Of a stretch of 64,000 nt of DNA, positions 47,216-58,837 are shown one piece after another. The position numbers were made by a program, and so were the translations under genes. Position 1 is the first letter of the stretch; each line of letters begins with the position of its first letter. Under the pieces are notes generated by a model, which saw only the letters and a program-made list of their open reading frames with translations, did not search any database and was not told the origin of the DNA. The DNA comes from Pegoplata infirma (Eukaryota; Arthropoda; Insecta; Diptera; Anthomyiidae). The stretch is taken from NCBI GenBank assembly GCA_963921195.1, contig OY992540.1, positions 57,854,844 through 57,918,843 on the forward strand. Direction: 5' to 3'.

Positions 47216-47857
47216 AAAATCAGAAATACCAAAAAACCAACAATTTCGCACTTTTGGAGGTGTACTCTTACAAATTTTTCCAAAAATAGGACTTGATTTT
47301 ATATAAAACGGAACACCTGATTCCAAAATTGCAATCCATATTTTTCTAAAACGTTTCGTTTCCAAGATATCCCCGTTCACGATTTTCACATTGAAAAATT
47401 TTAAAACGCTAATTTCTCGAAAAAGGAACATGTTAGAAAAGTTTCTATTAGAGTTTTGGAATCAGGAGGACCATTTTATATGAAATCAGGTCCTATTTTT
47501 GAAAAAATCTGTTGCAGTGCACACAGGGCCAGCCAGATCGATTTCCGGCCAAAAGTCCTTATAAGTATTTAATTTCTCAAAAAATATCTATACCAGTTTG
47601 TTGGACACATATAGGAGCTAGTTTCCTGAACTTATCTTTGTGATCCAACTATATCATTTCCTTTGACAGGTCTTCAAAGTTAAAAAAAAAATTTGTAAGT
47701 GGAGATAGTTTTTTATTTTTTTTTTTACACATTTCTATTGCTAAGGATCAACTTTTGATTTGCAGGGTTGACCCTTACATAGTAGCCTTTGTAACGAAAA
47801 TAATATGGAAAAATATAACTCATTTTCCTGACAGCAATTCGCGTTTGTGAAAATAAC
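47216..47857 (+). repeat. Dispersed repeat U, copy 2, and adjoining sequence
   Basis: 47230-47560 aligns with 12650-12910: CCAACAATYTCGCNCTTTTGG, ACTTGATTT.ATATAAAA, CATTTTATATGAAATCAG. The rest to 47857 is unassigned AT-rich DNA with an unusually long A/T run at 47690-47740. Confidence 0.5.
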
Positions 47858-48689
47858 TACACAGAAAAAAATAAAAAAAATATTTAATTAAATATTAGAT
47901 TTAATTAAAAAATTAATTAAATCCGGACCAATCACTAAAATGCGCAAATAAATTAAAAATATTTGTATGTCGTTAATTAAAACTAATGGATATTTATTTA
48001 ATTAAAAACTTAATACTATAAATTAAAAAATTTAATTAAAATTTAAAAAAAAAAAAATAATTAAAATTTTAATTGTATAAATTAAAAAAATTTATTAAAA
48101 ATATTATATTAAAAAAAAAAAATAATTTGTAAAAACATTCTTTTTAAATAAAATAGTTTAAAAAAAAATATTTCTTCAAACTTTACCAAATTTAAGTATT
48201 TATGCCGTAAAGACATAGTCAGTGAGATGATTTTATAAAGTTGATTATAAACCTTTCATATACACCCAAAAAAAAACAATTGTGGAATTATAAAATTTTA
48301 GGGTACAATTTACCTAAGTTTTTTCGCAGGAATCCAACTTGAAAAGTTTCTTTGCTTATTAGCCGAAACAACTTAGGTAAACTTACAAAATGCAACTAAG
48401 CATTATTTCAAATTTAGTTTTGTTTATTTAGCCAATATATTTAAATAAATGGTACAGTTTGATTGGTTAAATGACGTATTTTTTTAGGTTGATTTAATAA
48501 TTTTATATATATCCCCTTCCATACAAAATGCTCAATATTATAAATTTTAATTAGATTTATTTTTAATAATTTTTTTTAATAAAAAGGACATTTTTATAAT
48601 AAAATATAAATATTAATAAGCTATAATAAGCTAAAATACATACTTTTGATTTAAAGACTTGCCTTCAACATAATCGTAAATTTCAGGAA

Positions 48690-51600
48690 GAACAATTTTC
48701 TATAGAAACTTTCTCAAAGGCAATTTTTCTATATAAAATTTCTAAAAGAGAGATTTTCTATAGAAAATTTCTAATAGACAATCTTTCTATAAAAAATTTC
48801 TAAAAGACAGGTTTTCTATAGAAAATTTCTAACAGGCAATTTTCTATAGAAAATTTCTCAAAGACAATTCTTCTATAGAAACTGTCTCAAAGACAATTTT
48901 TCTATAGAAAATTTCTCAAAGACAATTTTTTTATAAAAAATTTCTGAGAGACAATTTTTCTACAGAAAATTTCTGAAAGACAATTCTTCTATAGAAAATT
49001 TCTTAAAGACAATTTTTTTATAGAAATTTTCTCAAAGACAATTCTTCTATAGAAAATTTCTGAAAGACAATTTTTCTATAGAAACTTTCTAAACGACAAT
49101 ACTTCTATAGAAAATTTCTAAAAGATAATTTTTCGATAGAAAATTTCTGGAAGAATATTTTTCGATAGAAAGTTTCTGGAAGAATATTTTTCTATAGAAA
49201 ATTTCTGAAAGATAATTTTTTTTATATCAAATTTTTTTATAGAAAATTTCTCAAATACAATTTTTCTATAGAAAATTTCTCAAAGATAATTCTTTAATAG
49301 AAAATTTCTCAAAGACAATTCTTTAATAGAAAATTTTTTAAAGATAATTTTTCTATAGAAAATTTAACAAATATAATTTTTCCATAAAAAATTTCTGAAA
49401 GGCAATTTTTTTATAGAAAATTTCTCAAAGACAATTTTTCTATAGAATATTTTTCAAAGACAATTTTTCTACAGAATCTTTTTTAAAGACAATTCTTCTA
49501 TAGAAAATTTCTGAAAGACAATTTTTCTATAGAAAATTTTTGGAAGAAAAATTTTCTATATAAAATTTCTCAAAGACAATTTTTCTGTAGAAAATTTCTA
49601 AATGAGAGATTTTTTATAGAAAATTTCTAACAGATAATTTTTCTATAAAAAATTTCTGAAAGACAGGTTTTCTATAGAAAATTTCTCAAAAACAATTTTC
49701 CTATAGAATAGGTCTCAAAGAGAATTTTTCTACAGGAACTTTTTTAAAGACAATCTTTCCATGGAAACTTTCTCGAACACAATTTTTCTATATAAAATTT
49801 TTGAAAGACAGGTTTTCTAAAGAAAATTTCTGAAAGAAAATCTTTCTATGGAAACTTTCTCGAACACAATTTTTCTATAGAAAAGTTCTGAAAGACAACT
49901 TTCCATAGAAAAATTCTCAAAGTTAATTATTCTATAGAAAATTTCTCAAAGACAATTTTTCTATAGAATTTTCCCATAGAAAAATTTTCAAAGACAATTA
50001 TTCTATAGAAAATTTCTCAAAGACAATTTTTCTTTAGAAAATTTCTGAGAGAATTTTTTTTTATAGAAAATTTTTGAAAGACAATTTTCCATATAAAAGT
50101 TCTCAAAGACAATTATTCTATAGAAAATTTCTCAAAGACAATTTTTCTATAGAAAATTTCTGAGGGAAATTTTTCTTTAAAAAATTTTTGAAAGACAATT
50201 TTCCATAGAAAAATTCTCAAAGACAATTATTCTGTAGAAAATTTCTCAATGACAATTTTTCTGAGAGAATATTTTTCTATAGAAAATTTCTCAAAGACAA
50301 TTCTTCTATAGAAAAATTCTGAAAGACAATTCTTCTATAGAAAATTTCTGACAGAAAATGTTTCTACAGAAAATTTCTGAAAGTCAATTTTTCTATAGAA
50401 ATACAATTCTTCTTTAGAAAATTTCTGAAAGACAATTTTTCTATAGAAATTTTCTGAAAGGCAATACTTCTATAGAAAATTTTTTAAATACAATTTTTCT
50501 ATAGAAACTTTCACAAAGACAATTTTTTTACTGAAAATTTCTTAAAGATTATTCTTCAATAGAAAATTTCTTGAAGACAATTTTTCTATAAAAACTTTCT
50601 CAAAGACAATTTTTCTTTAGAAAATTTTTCAAATACATTTTTTTTATAGAAAATTTCTGAAAGGCAATTCTTGTATAGAAAATTTTTGAAAGACAATATT
50701 TCTATAGAAACTTTTTCAAAGACAATTTTTCTATAGAAAATTACTCTTTAAAAAATTTTGCAAAAACAATTTTTCTTTAGAAAGTTGTCTTTATAGATAT
50801 TTTCTATAGAAAAATTGTATGAGAAATTTTTTATAGAAAAATTGTCTTTGAGAAATTTTTTATAAAAAAATTGCTTTTAGTGATATTTTCTATGGAAAAA
50901 TAGCTTGAAAAAATTTCTATAGAAAAATTGTCTTTCAAAAAATTTTCTAAAGAAAAATTGTCTTTCAGAAATTTTTTTTTTATAGAAAACTTGTCCTTAG
51001 AGTTATTTTCTATAGAAGAATTGACTTTGACAAATTTTCTATAGAAAAAGTGTCTTTGTGAAATTTTCTATAGACAAATTTTCCTTGGGAAATTTTTTCT
51101 GGGAAATTTTCTAGAGAAAAATTGTCTGAGAAATTTTCTATAGAACAATTGTTTTTGGGAAACTTTCTATAGAAAATTGTCTGAGAAATTTTCTATAGAA
51201 TTGTCTGAGAAATTTTCTATAGAACAATTGTTTTTGAGAAATTTTGAAATGTTTTGTGAAAATTTTTTATAGAAAAATGTTCAGACTCCGTCCATTTTTT
51301 CTATAGAAAATTTTTAAGTTTCTGAGACGTTTTTTTTTCTATAGAAAAAAGTTTCAAATTCTAAGATAATTTTTCGATAGAAAAATTGTCAGATTCTTTG
51401 ACACTTGTTCAAAAATTCTTTAATTTTGTGAAATTTTTTCTATAGAAAAATTCTCGAATTCTGAGACATTTTTTCAATAGAAAAAGTCTTGCATTTTGAG
51501 ACAATTTTTCTATAAAAGTTTCAAATTCTGAAAAAAAATTTTATAGAAAAAATCTCAGATTCTCAGACAATTTTTCTACAGAACAAATTTTAAATTCTGC

Positions 51601-51720
51601 AAAAATTTTTCTACAAAAAAGGCTCAGGTTCTGAGACAATTTTTCTATAGAAAAAATCTCAGATTCTAAGACAATTTTTCTTTAGAACAATTTTCTGAGA
51701 CAATTTTTCTATAGAATGTA
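48690..51720. repeat. CTATAG minisatellite, about 3 kb, changes strand once
   Basis: From 48690 to about 50760 about seventy units of some 30 bases read GACAATTTTTCTATAGAAAA then TTTCTCAAA. From about 50790 to 51290 the units read the other way (TTTCTATAGAAAAATTGTCT, GAGAAA). From 51290 to 51720 they shift to a longer form with TCTCAGATTCTGAGACAA. Every unit carries the palindrome TTTTCTATAGAAAA or a variant. A frame cannot be kept open through it. Confidence 0.9.
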
Positions 51721-51779
51721 CCAGATTGTAAGACCAAGGTCTAGGGTTTTTTAATTGTTTTTTATATATTAAACTTTTA

Positions 51780-51950
51780 CCTCGGCTGAAACACTTGAGG
51801 CATGATTGGGTTCTCTTAAATTTGTTTTGTATCCCGTTCCTTAAAATGTAAACTGGCTAAAAGTTCCGATTTAAAGTGTGTGGCGGATGCCGCAAATGTT
51901 CTGATAAACCATGGTGCACCACCGTCTGCAACTGAAAGTTAATATTTTGG
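51780..51950. other. Less AT-rich island inside H, possible exon relic
   Basis: On the minus strand the block is bounded by TTAACTTTCAG (acceptor-like, ending 51939) and GCCGAG|GTAAAAGTTT (donor-like at about 51787). One minus frame reads ADGGAPWFIRTFAASATHFK and continues for 17 more residues before TAA. A plus frame over the same bases is also open (…CVADAANVLINHGAPPSATE, then stop). Neither resembles a family I know, and both being open weakens each. It might be a remnant of the element's own gene or of captured host DNA. Confidence 0.3.
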
Positions 51951-52689
51951 TTAATATACGTTTAGCAAATATATAAACACATTCGTTTTGCTTACCATTT
52001 TAATTAATGAAAAAAATTACCTCCTCATGTTTTTTATAAAAACTTAAAGACAATGTGTTGTCAATATGTTGCTTACAATGTGGCATTAATTTGTCGACTT
52101 TATTGAATTAAATTTATTTATATTTATAAAAAAAACTTAGGTAAAAGATTCAAGTTTGTGTAGGTTAAATTTGATATTGTATACAATGCTATTTTACAAA
52201 ATAAATGTCACATACAATTTAGTCAAAACTTGAGCAATTTCTTGAACTCAATATAAAAAAAATTTACCTAAGTCACATTAGACTGTTTAACACTAGTTAT
52301 TTTTTTGGGTGTACATACACATAAAACTATAAACAAAATGAGAATTCAAAAACCTATGTGAAAAATAAAAAAAACTTTCAACAAACTTTTTATACTTATG
52401 TATTTTTTTTGTATGTAATACAATGCAAGAGAAAAACACACACTCGCACACACACGGAAAACAAAACAAAAAAAAAATAAGTAAAGCTAGAAATTTTATT
52501 AAACATTTAATTATATAAATTAAATACTTAATTAATATTAAATTTGAAAACAATTAAAATATTAATTAAAATGAAGTTACAAATTTAATTAAACAATTAA
52601 TTATTTTAATTAAAAGTTTAATTAATATTAAATTAAAAAACAATTAAAATTTTAATTAAAATAAAATATACGATATTATTTTCTGTGTA

Positions 52690-53340
52690 TGATTTTTTAG
52701 TTATTTACTTCGCGTTGAAAAAATCCTTAGCGATCCTAAGTGCAATACAATCAGTCTATATTTTTTCATATATAGAATGGATCCATATCTTTCGAAAAAA
52801 ACATATTTAGTCCGCCATTTTGTTTTTCAAAATTCATGCCAGTAATTCTGATTCAGTAACTCCAAAACCCCTTAAAACAAAATTTGAGTTCAATCGGACA
52901 ATTATTAAAAAAATTAGTTCGCCATATTGGATGCGCCACTTTATTTTTTTAGTTTTTAGTTAAATTTTGAAATCAGCGACCCCGAAATACTCAAGAAGCA
53001 CATTTTCAGCCTAATCCAACAACGATAAAGACTTTTGATCGGAGTTGGATCATTCTTTAAACTTTAAGGAGAATATTTAGTCCGCCATTTTGTTTTTCAA
53101 AATTCGGAGTAATAATTCTTATTCAGTAACTCCAAGACCCGCATAAAACAAAATTTGAGTTCAATCGGACAATTTAAAAAAAAAAATTGTCCGCCATGTA
53201 GGATCCGCCATTTTGATTTTTTTGGTTTTTAGCAAAATTTTGAAATCAGCGACCTCAAATTCCACTAGAAGCACATTTTCAGACGGATCCAACAATGATA
53301 AAGACTTTTGGCCGGAATTGGATCATGTGTGCAATGGTCC
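52690..53340 (+). repeat. Tandem dimer of a ~270-bp unit
   Basis: Two copies follow each other: TTTAGTCCGCCATTTTGTTT at 52806 and again at 53076. Each continues with CAGTAACTCCAA, TTTGAGTTCAATCGGACAAT, AAATTTTGAAATCAGCGACC, GAAGCACATTTTCAG and TTGGATCAT. The copies differ by substitutions and small gaps. This may be a fragment of a longer satellite or an internally duplicated transposon. Confidence 0.8.
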
Positions 53341-53515
53341 ACCAAAAGTCCGAAATTATGGCAGATTTGGATTCAGGAGAGCAAAATCTATAAGAATCAG
53401 TTGAAAATTTCACTGGGATTTTTTTGTTGTCGAGCAGTGTAATGATTAAGCTATAACTCGAAAACAGGATCAGCTTAGATTTTCGCGTTAACGATTTTTA
53501 AAGTTCTAATTAAAG
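53341..53515 (+). repeat. Dispersed repeat U, copy 3 (end part)
   Basis: GGCAGATTTGGATTCAGGAGAG, ACTCGAAAACAGGATCAGCT and GCGTTAACGATTTTTAAA correspond to 12995-13150. The right end lacks the HINE remnant seen in copy 1. Confidence 0.5.
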
Positions 53516-54094
53516 AGGAATAAAATGCAATTACCCGATTTCGACAGCATTTTAACATAACCTAAACTTGCTTGAAGAAGGGCGTGAGAAATATTCAACT
53601 AATACATTTAAATTTTTTGTTCATAAATATCATTCAAAATATCATCTATCATCTGTGCTGTCTGTTAAATGATACTTCAAAGTCACAATTTTATTCTTGT
53701 TCACTTTTTTTTCAACATTTAATTGTACAAGTTGTCATTTCAATTTGAATGAGCCACTTGTTTTTTTGTTCTATCAACGAGTATTTGTTGTTTGGGTGTT
53801 AACGTGTTACACTCCATATTCCATTTTCCATTTGAAGTCCTCTTCAATTCGTGTAAATTTATTTAATTATTTTTTTTTATTGCGCTTTTTAATTAAAAAT
53901 AAAAAAAGGAAATTTGCCAAAAGTTCGAGTTCACACAAATAATTGTTGTAACTGTTTGAATGTCTGTCCTTCTGTCTATTTGTTAGAGTGGAGTTTTTAA
54001 TGTCGTCTCATCATTTAAATGATTTAATTTTCACAGTTTGTTTTTTTGCATTTAATATTTAATTGTTACGTGCGCTTTTGTCAATTTAATTGAG
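53516..54094. other. Transposon-poor AT-rich sequence
   Basis: No recognised repeat in this part. The 81-codon frame at 53697-53942 has no support. Its lack of transposons and its position before the candidate promoter suggest unique host DNA. Confidence 0.4.
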
Positions 54095-54135
54095 CTATAA
54101 ATGTATTCTAATTAGTGAAAAAAGGGTATTTAGTT
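54095..54135 (+). promoter_or_regulatory. Candidate TATA promoter
   Basis: GAGCTATAAATG places a TATA box at 54096-54101. About 30 bases downstream lies TTTAGTTA, a weak match to the fly initiator TCAGTY. Support comes mainly from the following leader-like sequence and donor; such TATA strings are common in AT-rich DNA. Confidence 0.25.
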
Positions 54136-54350
54136 ATTTTTCAAACAAAAAAAAAGTATTAACAAATTATGGGCGTTAGTTTGTGTTAAAAGTTTTGTCA
54201 ATTATTTTGTTATTTCGCAATTGATGTCAAATTGAGTTATTGTTGAAAGTTAACGTAAGATTGTGAATTAAATTAGTGATAAATTAATTATTAAATTGCT
54301 AGAATGGAAGTTTATTGCTAAGTTTCTAAAAAAAACACCGTTGAACACAG
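54128..54350 (+). other. Candidate non-coding first exon
   Basis: Sequence between the TATA candidate and a strong donor AACACAG|GTGAGTAAAG at 54350/54351. It holds only tiny upstream frames (ATGGGCGTTAGTTTGTGTTAA; ATGGAAGTTTATTGCTAA, five to seven codons), as leaders often do, and no repeats. No downstream exon was found in the remaining 9.6 kb, so this stays a hypothesis. Confidence 0.25.
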
Positions 54351-54594
54351 GTGAGTAAAGTGTAAAGTGATTACTGACATTATAAACTTAAATCTGTATG
54401 TAGTTTTTCACGGCTCTTGAACTTCTTCCGACAAAAAGATTCCATGTTTCTCATGGAAAAATTCTGTAGTTCTTAGATTTTTTTTATCCTCGAGTAAAAA
54501 AAAAATCATAAATTCGCCTTTGGCCGACGATCAAAAGCAGGAAAAAAAGTGATGGAACGTTTTTCCTATAGAAAAAGTCTCAGATTCTGAGACT

Positions 54595-55812
54595 TTTTAT
54601 ACCCTACACCACTCTGTGGTACAGGGTTTGTGCTGATGTTTGTAACTACTCGAAATATTGGTCCTAGACCAGTCATTGGCATTAATGTAATTCCTATTTC
54701 CGCGGGAATAGGCTAAAAAATGCTGCTTGTGCGCTGTCAACACACATACACTATAAAATTCTGTTGCTTGAGCAAATTTGTTGACTTTTCGCTTGCTACT
54801 ACCCACACAAGCATAAATGTTATAGTATGTGTGTGCGCATCGCTGTCCTTGACCCATCTTTAAGTATACCGATCGACTTAGAATAACGTTTTGAGTCGAT
54901 TTAGCGATGTCCGTCCGTCCATGTAAACGTTGTAAGCACGATACAGGTCGCAATTTTCATTCAATTGACTTGAAATTTGAAACTTAAGCTTCTTTTCCAT
55001 GTTTAGACCTAGCCCCCATACAAAAGTCCCCTTTAATTTGACTCAAGAGACTGTTATTAGCGTATTTGATTGGTAATCATTAGGGCAAGTACTTTCATGA
55101 AAATGCATGTTTTTAGTCGACACTCCAAACATAACATAAATTAAATATCTATCCGAATCAATAAATTTACAATAAAATGGCATCGATTTGTAGTTGCATA
55201 TTTTTGCATATTTTGGTATAAATGCATATTTTTGCATATTTTCAAATAAATTGTACTTTTTTTATTTTTCATCACCATTTTATTATTAATAATATAATTA
55301 ATATTATTTTCTTGTAGACATGATATTCTGTGACATTTCTATATAAATTTGTTTCTGAAAATAAAATTTTAAGATTCTTAAAAAAATTTAAATTTTCCTA
55401 TTCTGAAACACTTTACAATTCGCAAAGAAAAATTTCTTCGAATTTGAAAATTTCTTACAGGAAAATTGTCTCAGAAATGCCAATACAACAATTTTTATCA
55501 TTCTCCTGGTCATGTTGGTATTGAATTTTAGCGAAATTTTGCACAGTAGTTAAGAAGTTATGAACAAAACTGTGAAATTAAGATGGGTTTTACCCGAATT
55601 TACGTGTTGGAAAAAACGCCACCAAAATATTTTACAAAGTATTATTGTGACACAAGTAAATTTTTTAGCTCAAAAAAAATTTTATACCCAACAAATATAT
55701 TTTTTTTTTACAAAAATTGCTAAAGAAATATTTGACTTAAAATTAAATATTTTTCGTAAAAATTTTTAAATATTTTTTTACGTCCTAGTCGAATTTTAAT
55801 TTTCTACTTGTT
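54595..55812 (+). mobile_element. DINE-1/HINE-like element 9, diverged subfamily
   Basis: Starts TTTTTATACCCTACACCACT and soon repeats the inverse GTGGTACAGGG. Core TGTTTGTAACTACTCGAAAT, TATTGGTCCTAGACC and AGCGATGTCCGTCCGTCCATG place it in the group, but the sequence differs from the other copies. Probable 3' end GTCGAATTTTAATTTTCTACTTGTTT at about 55788-55812. The 118-codon minus-strand frame at 54597-54953 is a by-product of this repeat. Confidence 0.5.
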
Positions 55813-56700
55813 TATTTATAAAATTTGCTCCAGAAATATTTTTTGACTCAAAGAAAAAAACTTCTACGGAAAATTTATTCAATTAATTTTTTTTTATAAC
55901 AAAATGTGTCAAAAAAAATTTTTTCTAAAAAAATTTTCTAATTAAAAGCTATGTCCACTCAAAGAAACATTTGTATAATATTGTAGAGGGCATTAAAGTA
56001 TTTTAAAAAATCCAAATCTTCTAAACAAAGAAAAAAAACAAAAAAATGCAACATCGTTGCAGGGCCATGTCAACATTTTAAAAGTAAACATTTTAACAAT
56101 GCACAATTTTTTGTTCAGAAAAGAAAACACCATAAGATTCTGCGACCTACTTCCAATTGAGTAAGTTTTAACTTCTGAGACTTTTTTTTAACAATGAAGT
56201 CTCTCTTTTTAAAACAGACTCACATTCTGAGACTTTTTTTCTTAAAATAGGTCTCAAATTCAAAGATTTTTAGACCGTTTTTATATAGAAAAAATCTAAG
56301 GTTCTTAGACCATTTTCCTATCGAAAAAGTTTCAGATTCAGTGAGCTTTTTCCTATAAATAATTTTTCTAAAAAAGTCTCAAATTTTGAGACTCTTAGGT
56401 TCTCAGACTTTTAGAATTTAGGAATTCTTCTACAAAAATACGAAAAAGAAAATGTTTGATGATGTGAATAATTTTAGAGTTTTTTTTAGAGTACCTTTTT
56501 CTATAGAAAAAGTCTCAGATTCTGTGACCCTTTTAATATAGAATCAGTCTCAGATTCTAAGATCTTTTTCCAATAGAATAAGTCTTAAATTTCGAGAAAT
56601 TTTTTCTTTAGAAAAAGGTTCATATTTTTCACAGAGAAAAATTTTTCAATCCTTGAACATTTTCTTTTTCAGATTTTCGTAGGAGAATTCCCAAATTAAA
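55813..56700. repeat. AT-rich DNA and a CTATAG-type minisatellite
   Basis: 55813-56120 is plain AT-rich. From about 56130 to 56660 degenerate units carry TCTCAGATTCTGAGACTTTTT and CTATAGAAAAAGTCTCAG, as in the hAT element at 5.2-7.7 kb. No element ends were found around this array. Confidence 0.6.
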
Positions 56701-57327
56701 AAAAAAAAATAAAATTATAAGTACTATTAACGCTTGAGTCGCATCTTTTATCTAATTTAAAGATTCGGGACACTTCTTATAGCTAAATTGAAGATTCTGA
56801 AAGAATTTTTTATTTATTTTATTATAAATATTCAGTTTTGAGCACAGTACATGAGTAGTAGTATCACAGAGTTGCATCTGATGGGTGTAAGTATTAGTGA
56901 CAGCACACGGTGTAACTTTTGACGTTTCATACAAAACGTAAACAAACATCATAAATACATGCACAAAAGCTCACACGTACAGGCACACATATACTAGGCA
57001 GCGATGATCATTCTGTACTAAAAACCATACCACCATATTGGAAAGTACGCAATTAGAATCAGTGTTTGCATACTAGTCTGTACTGTGGTTTTGAGGATGT
57101 TTATTCTGACTCGAGGTCATTATTTTCTTTACTAATAAAAACCATGATATTCTCATAGCATAATTTAAAAAAAAAAATATTTTTTTGTTTTAAATTTATT
57201 TATGTTGGTCATTTTTGCAAGACTTAATCGACACGTGTTTCGGAATTTGTCAGATTCCATTGTCAAGATTATTTAGCAAAAATAGAAACGATTTACTACA
57301 AGTAGCAAACGAGTCTAATGACAAATG
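56701..57327. other. Unassigned sequence, then the block shared with 22.7 kb
   Basis: 56800-57000 is less AT-rich (GTGACAGCACACGGTGTAAC, CATACAAAACGTAAAC) and unassigned; a 70-codon minus frame is unsupported. From 57110 the sequence follows the dispersed block of 22740-23045 (CATTGTCAAGATTATTTAGCA). Confidence 0.45.
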
Positions 57328-57335
57328 GTTTGTGC

Positions 57336-58692
57336 TAGGGATGCCAAACGGGATTGACATTTACAAATCCCGGGATTCGGGATTTTAAAATTCTAATCCC
57401 GGGATCCCGGGATTTTTCGGGATTTCGGGATTTTTCGGGATCCCTGGATTTTTCGGGATTTCGGGATTTATTAAAATTAAGGTTTTTTACGTAACATTTT
57501 TAATAAATTTTTTATATAATTAAATATTCAATTAATTCATAACCATTGAATATTTTTCGTAAAGTTTCACATATTTAGCACAGAAAAACCGAAAATTTAG
57601 GAACAGCTATGACCGATTTGAACAGACTTGAGCGATGTGCGTCTGTGAAAGACGCGATGAAGTCGAGTTTAAATGATTAGAAAATACTTTTTTTTCGGTC
57701 GGCCTCTTTTGTAGACGTGGATATAAAATATTTGTTTTAATAATGATAAAATTGTGTTAATAAATTTTTTTCAATTCCTCGCGAGGGAAAGGTGTCCCCA
57801 ACGTCCTCTGCCAATACAAAATTTGTATTAATTGTCCTATTGGTAGGCGAATCGCATTTTAACGGTTTTCTTCCCTTTGCGATAAATGTTTACAAATACA
57901 ATTATTACGCTTAAGTAACAGAATTTTATCATTATTTATATTATTTTTTATATTCACGCCCACAAAAAGGGGCGGGACGAGAAAATTTGTATTTTCTGGC
58001 TGGGTGAAACTTAAAAACGTGTCATTTGCCCAACAAAAGTACAAATTGGTAAACAAATTTGGGTTTTCAGAGGCTGGTTCTTCAAGGGGGAAATTTTCCC
58101 CTCATCCGCTTTAACTCATTTACGAATTAAAACTGTTAAAAATAAACTTTGCAGATGGATTACTTAATGATCCCTTATAAATTAAAATCTCGGCAAGGGC
58201 TCCCTTTTAGACAAAAAAATGTGAAAGTTTCAAACAAAGTAAAAAAAAGTTTTACTTTGTTCGGAATTTTCCGATTTTGAATACATTTCCCTGCAGGAAC
58301 AATATTGACCATAAAAGGAATCAATTCTGACTCCGACAATTTTTAAATTCGAAAAAAGGAAAATATGTTTCACACTTCTGTATTTTAAGTAATACGACCT
58401 GAAAATTAAATTGTACTCCAAAAGAGTAAGAGAATTTAAGCCCAACATGCCTCATTTGAGAGATATTTCAAACACCTTTCAAACGATATCTATTTTGTTA
58501 CCATCGGACAACAAACACTGAAGAAATAGTCAATTTTTATTACAATATTTGACAAAAAAATCCCGAAATCCCGGAATTTTTCGGGATTTCTCAATCCCGG
58601 AAAATCCCGGGATTGAAAAAAATAAATCCCGGGATTCGGAATTTGTCAATCCCGGGATTTCGGAATTCGGGATTTCCCGTTTGGCATCCCTA
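57336..58692. mobile_element. hAT-like element X, copy 2, exact TSD
   Basis: Ends TAGGGATGCCAAACGGGATT and inverse CCCGTTTGGCATCCCTA. Exact 8-bp TSD GTTTGTGC at 57328-57335 and 58693-58700. Both subterminal regions are stacked with AATCCCGGGATT, TTTTTCGGGATTTCGGGATT and similar motifs, as in X1. No transposase. Inside, 57950-58140 is a reverse HINE-core fragment (CACGCCCACAAAAAGGGGCG, TTCTTCAAGGGGGAAATTTT). Confidence 0.9.
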
Positions 58693-58700
58693 GTTTGTGC

Positions 58701-58837
58701 ACAAACTAAAATATTAATACATATTCGACTCTATCCACAATGGGAATTAGAAAGGCGAAGAAATTGTACTATACTAGTAAGGCAACAATTGTCAATAACC
58801 AACAAAAATATTTAAAACACAAGGCAAACGAGTATCC
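58701..58837 (+). repeat. Rest of the shared block, after the hAT insertion
   Basis: ACTAAAATATTAATACATATTCGACTCT.TCC..TGGGAATTAGAA continues the alignment with 22890-22960, proving that X2 was inserted into an existing copy of that block. Confidence 0.6.

Larger units (their letters stand above)
48263..52311. mobile_element. TA-flanked element H, 4.05 kb, with giant minisatellite
   Basis: Ends CACCCAAAAAAA and inverse TTTTTTTGGGTG, each next to TA (48261-48262 and 52312-52313). A second inverted motif, TTACCTAAGTTTTTT (48310) and its counterpart AAAAAACTTAGGTAA (52130), supports the unit. About three quarters of it is minisatellite. Near the right is a less AT-rich island, 51780-51950. No recognisable transposase remains. 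TA flanks and CA ends suggest a Tc1/mariner-type origin, which is inference. Confidence 0.6.
47860..52687. mobile_element. TA-flanked element G, copy 2, split by H
   Basis: Ends CACAGAAAAAA (47860) and TTTTCTGTG (to 52687) with TA on both sides. Interior halves (47860-48262 and 52312-52687) are TTAATTAAAT-rich and share the AACTTTACCAAAT..ATTTATGCCG..GACATAG segment with G1. Element H is inserted at TTTCATATA/TACATAAAAC. Confidence 0.6.

Noticed and set aside
48690..51290. Regular ~30-base repeats reminiscent of a CRISPR array
   Set aside because: Units are contiguous and degenerate without unique spacers, and the sequence is eukaryotic; it is a minisatellite.
54597..54953. 118-codon minus-strand frame
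   Set aside because: Lies wholly within a HINE-like element; includes its microsatellite and terminal repeat.
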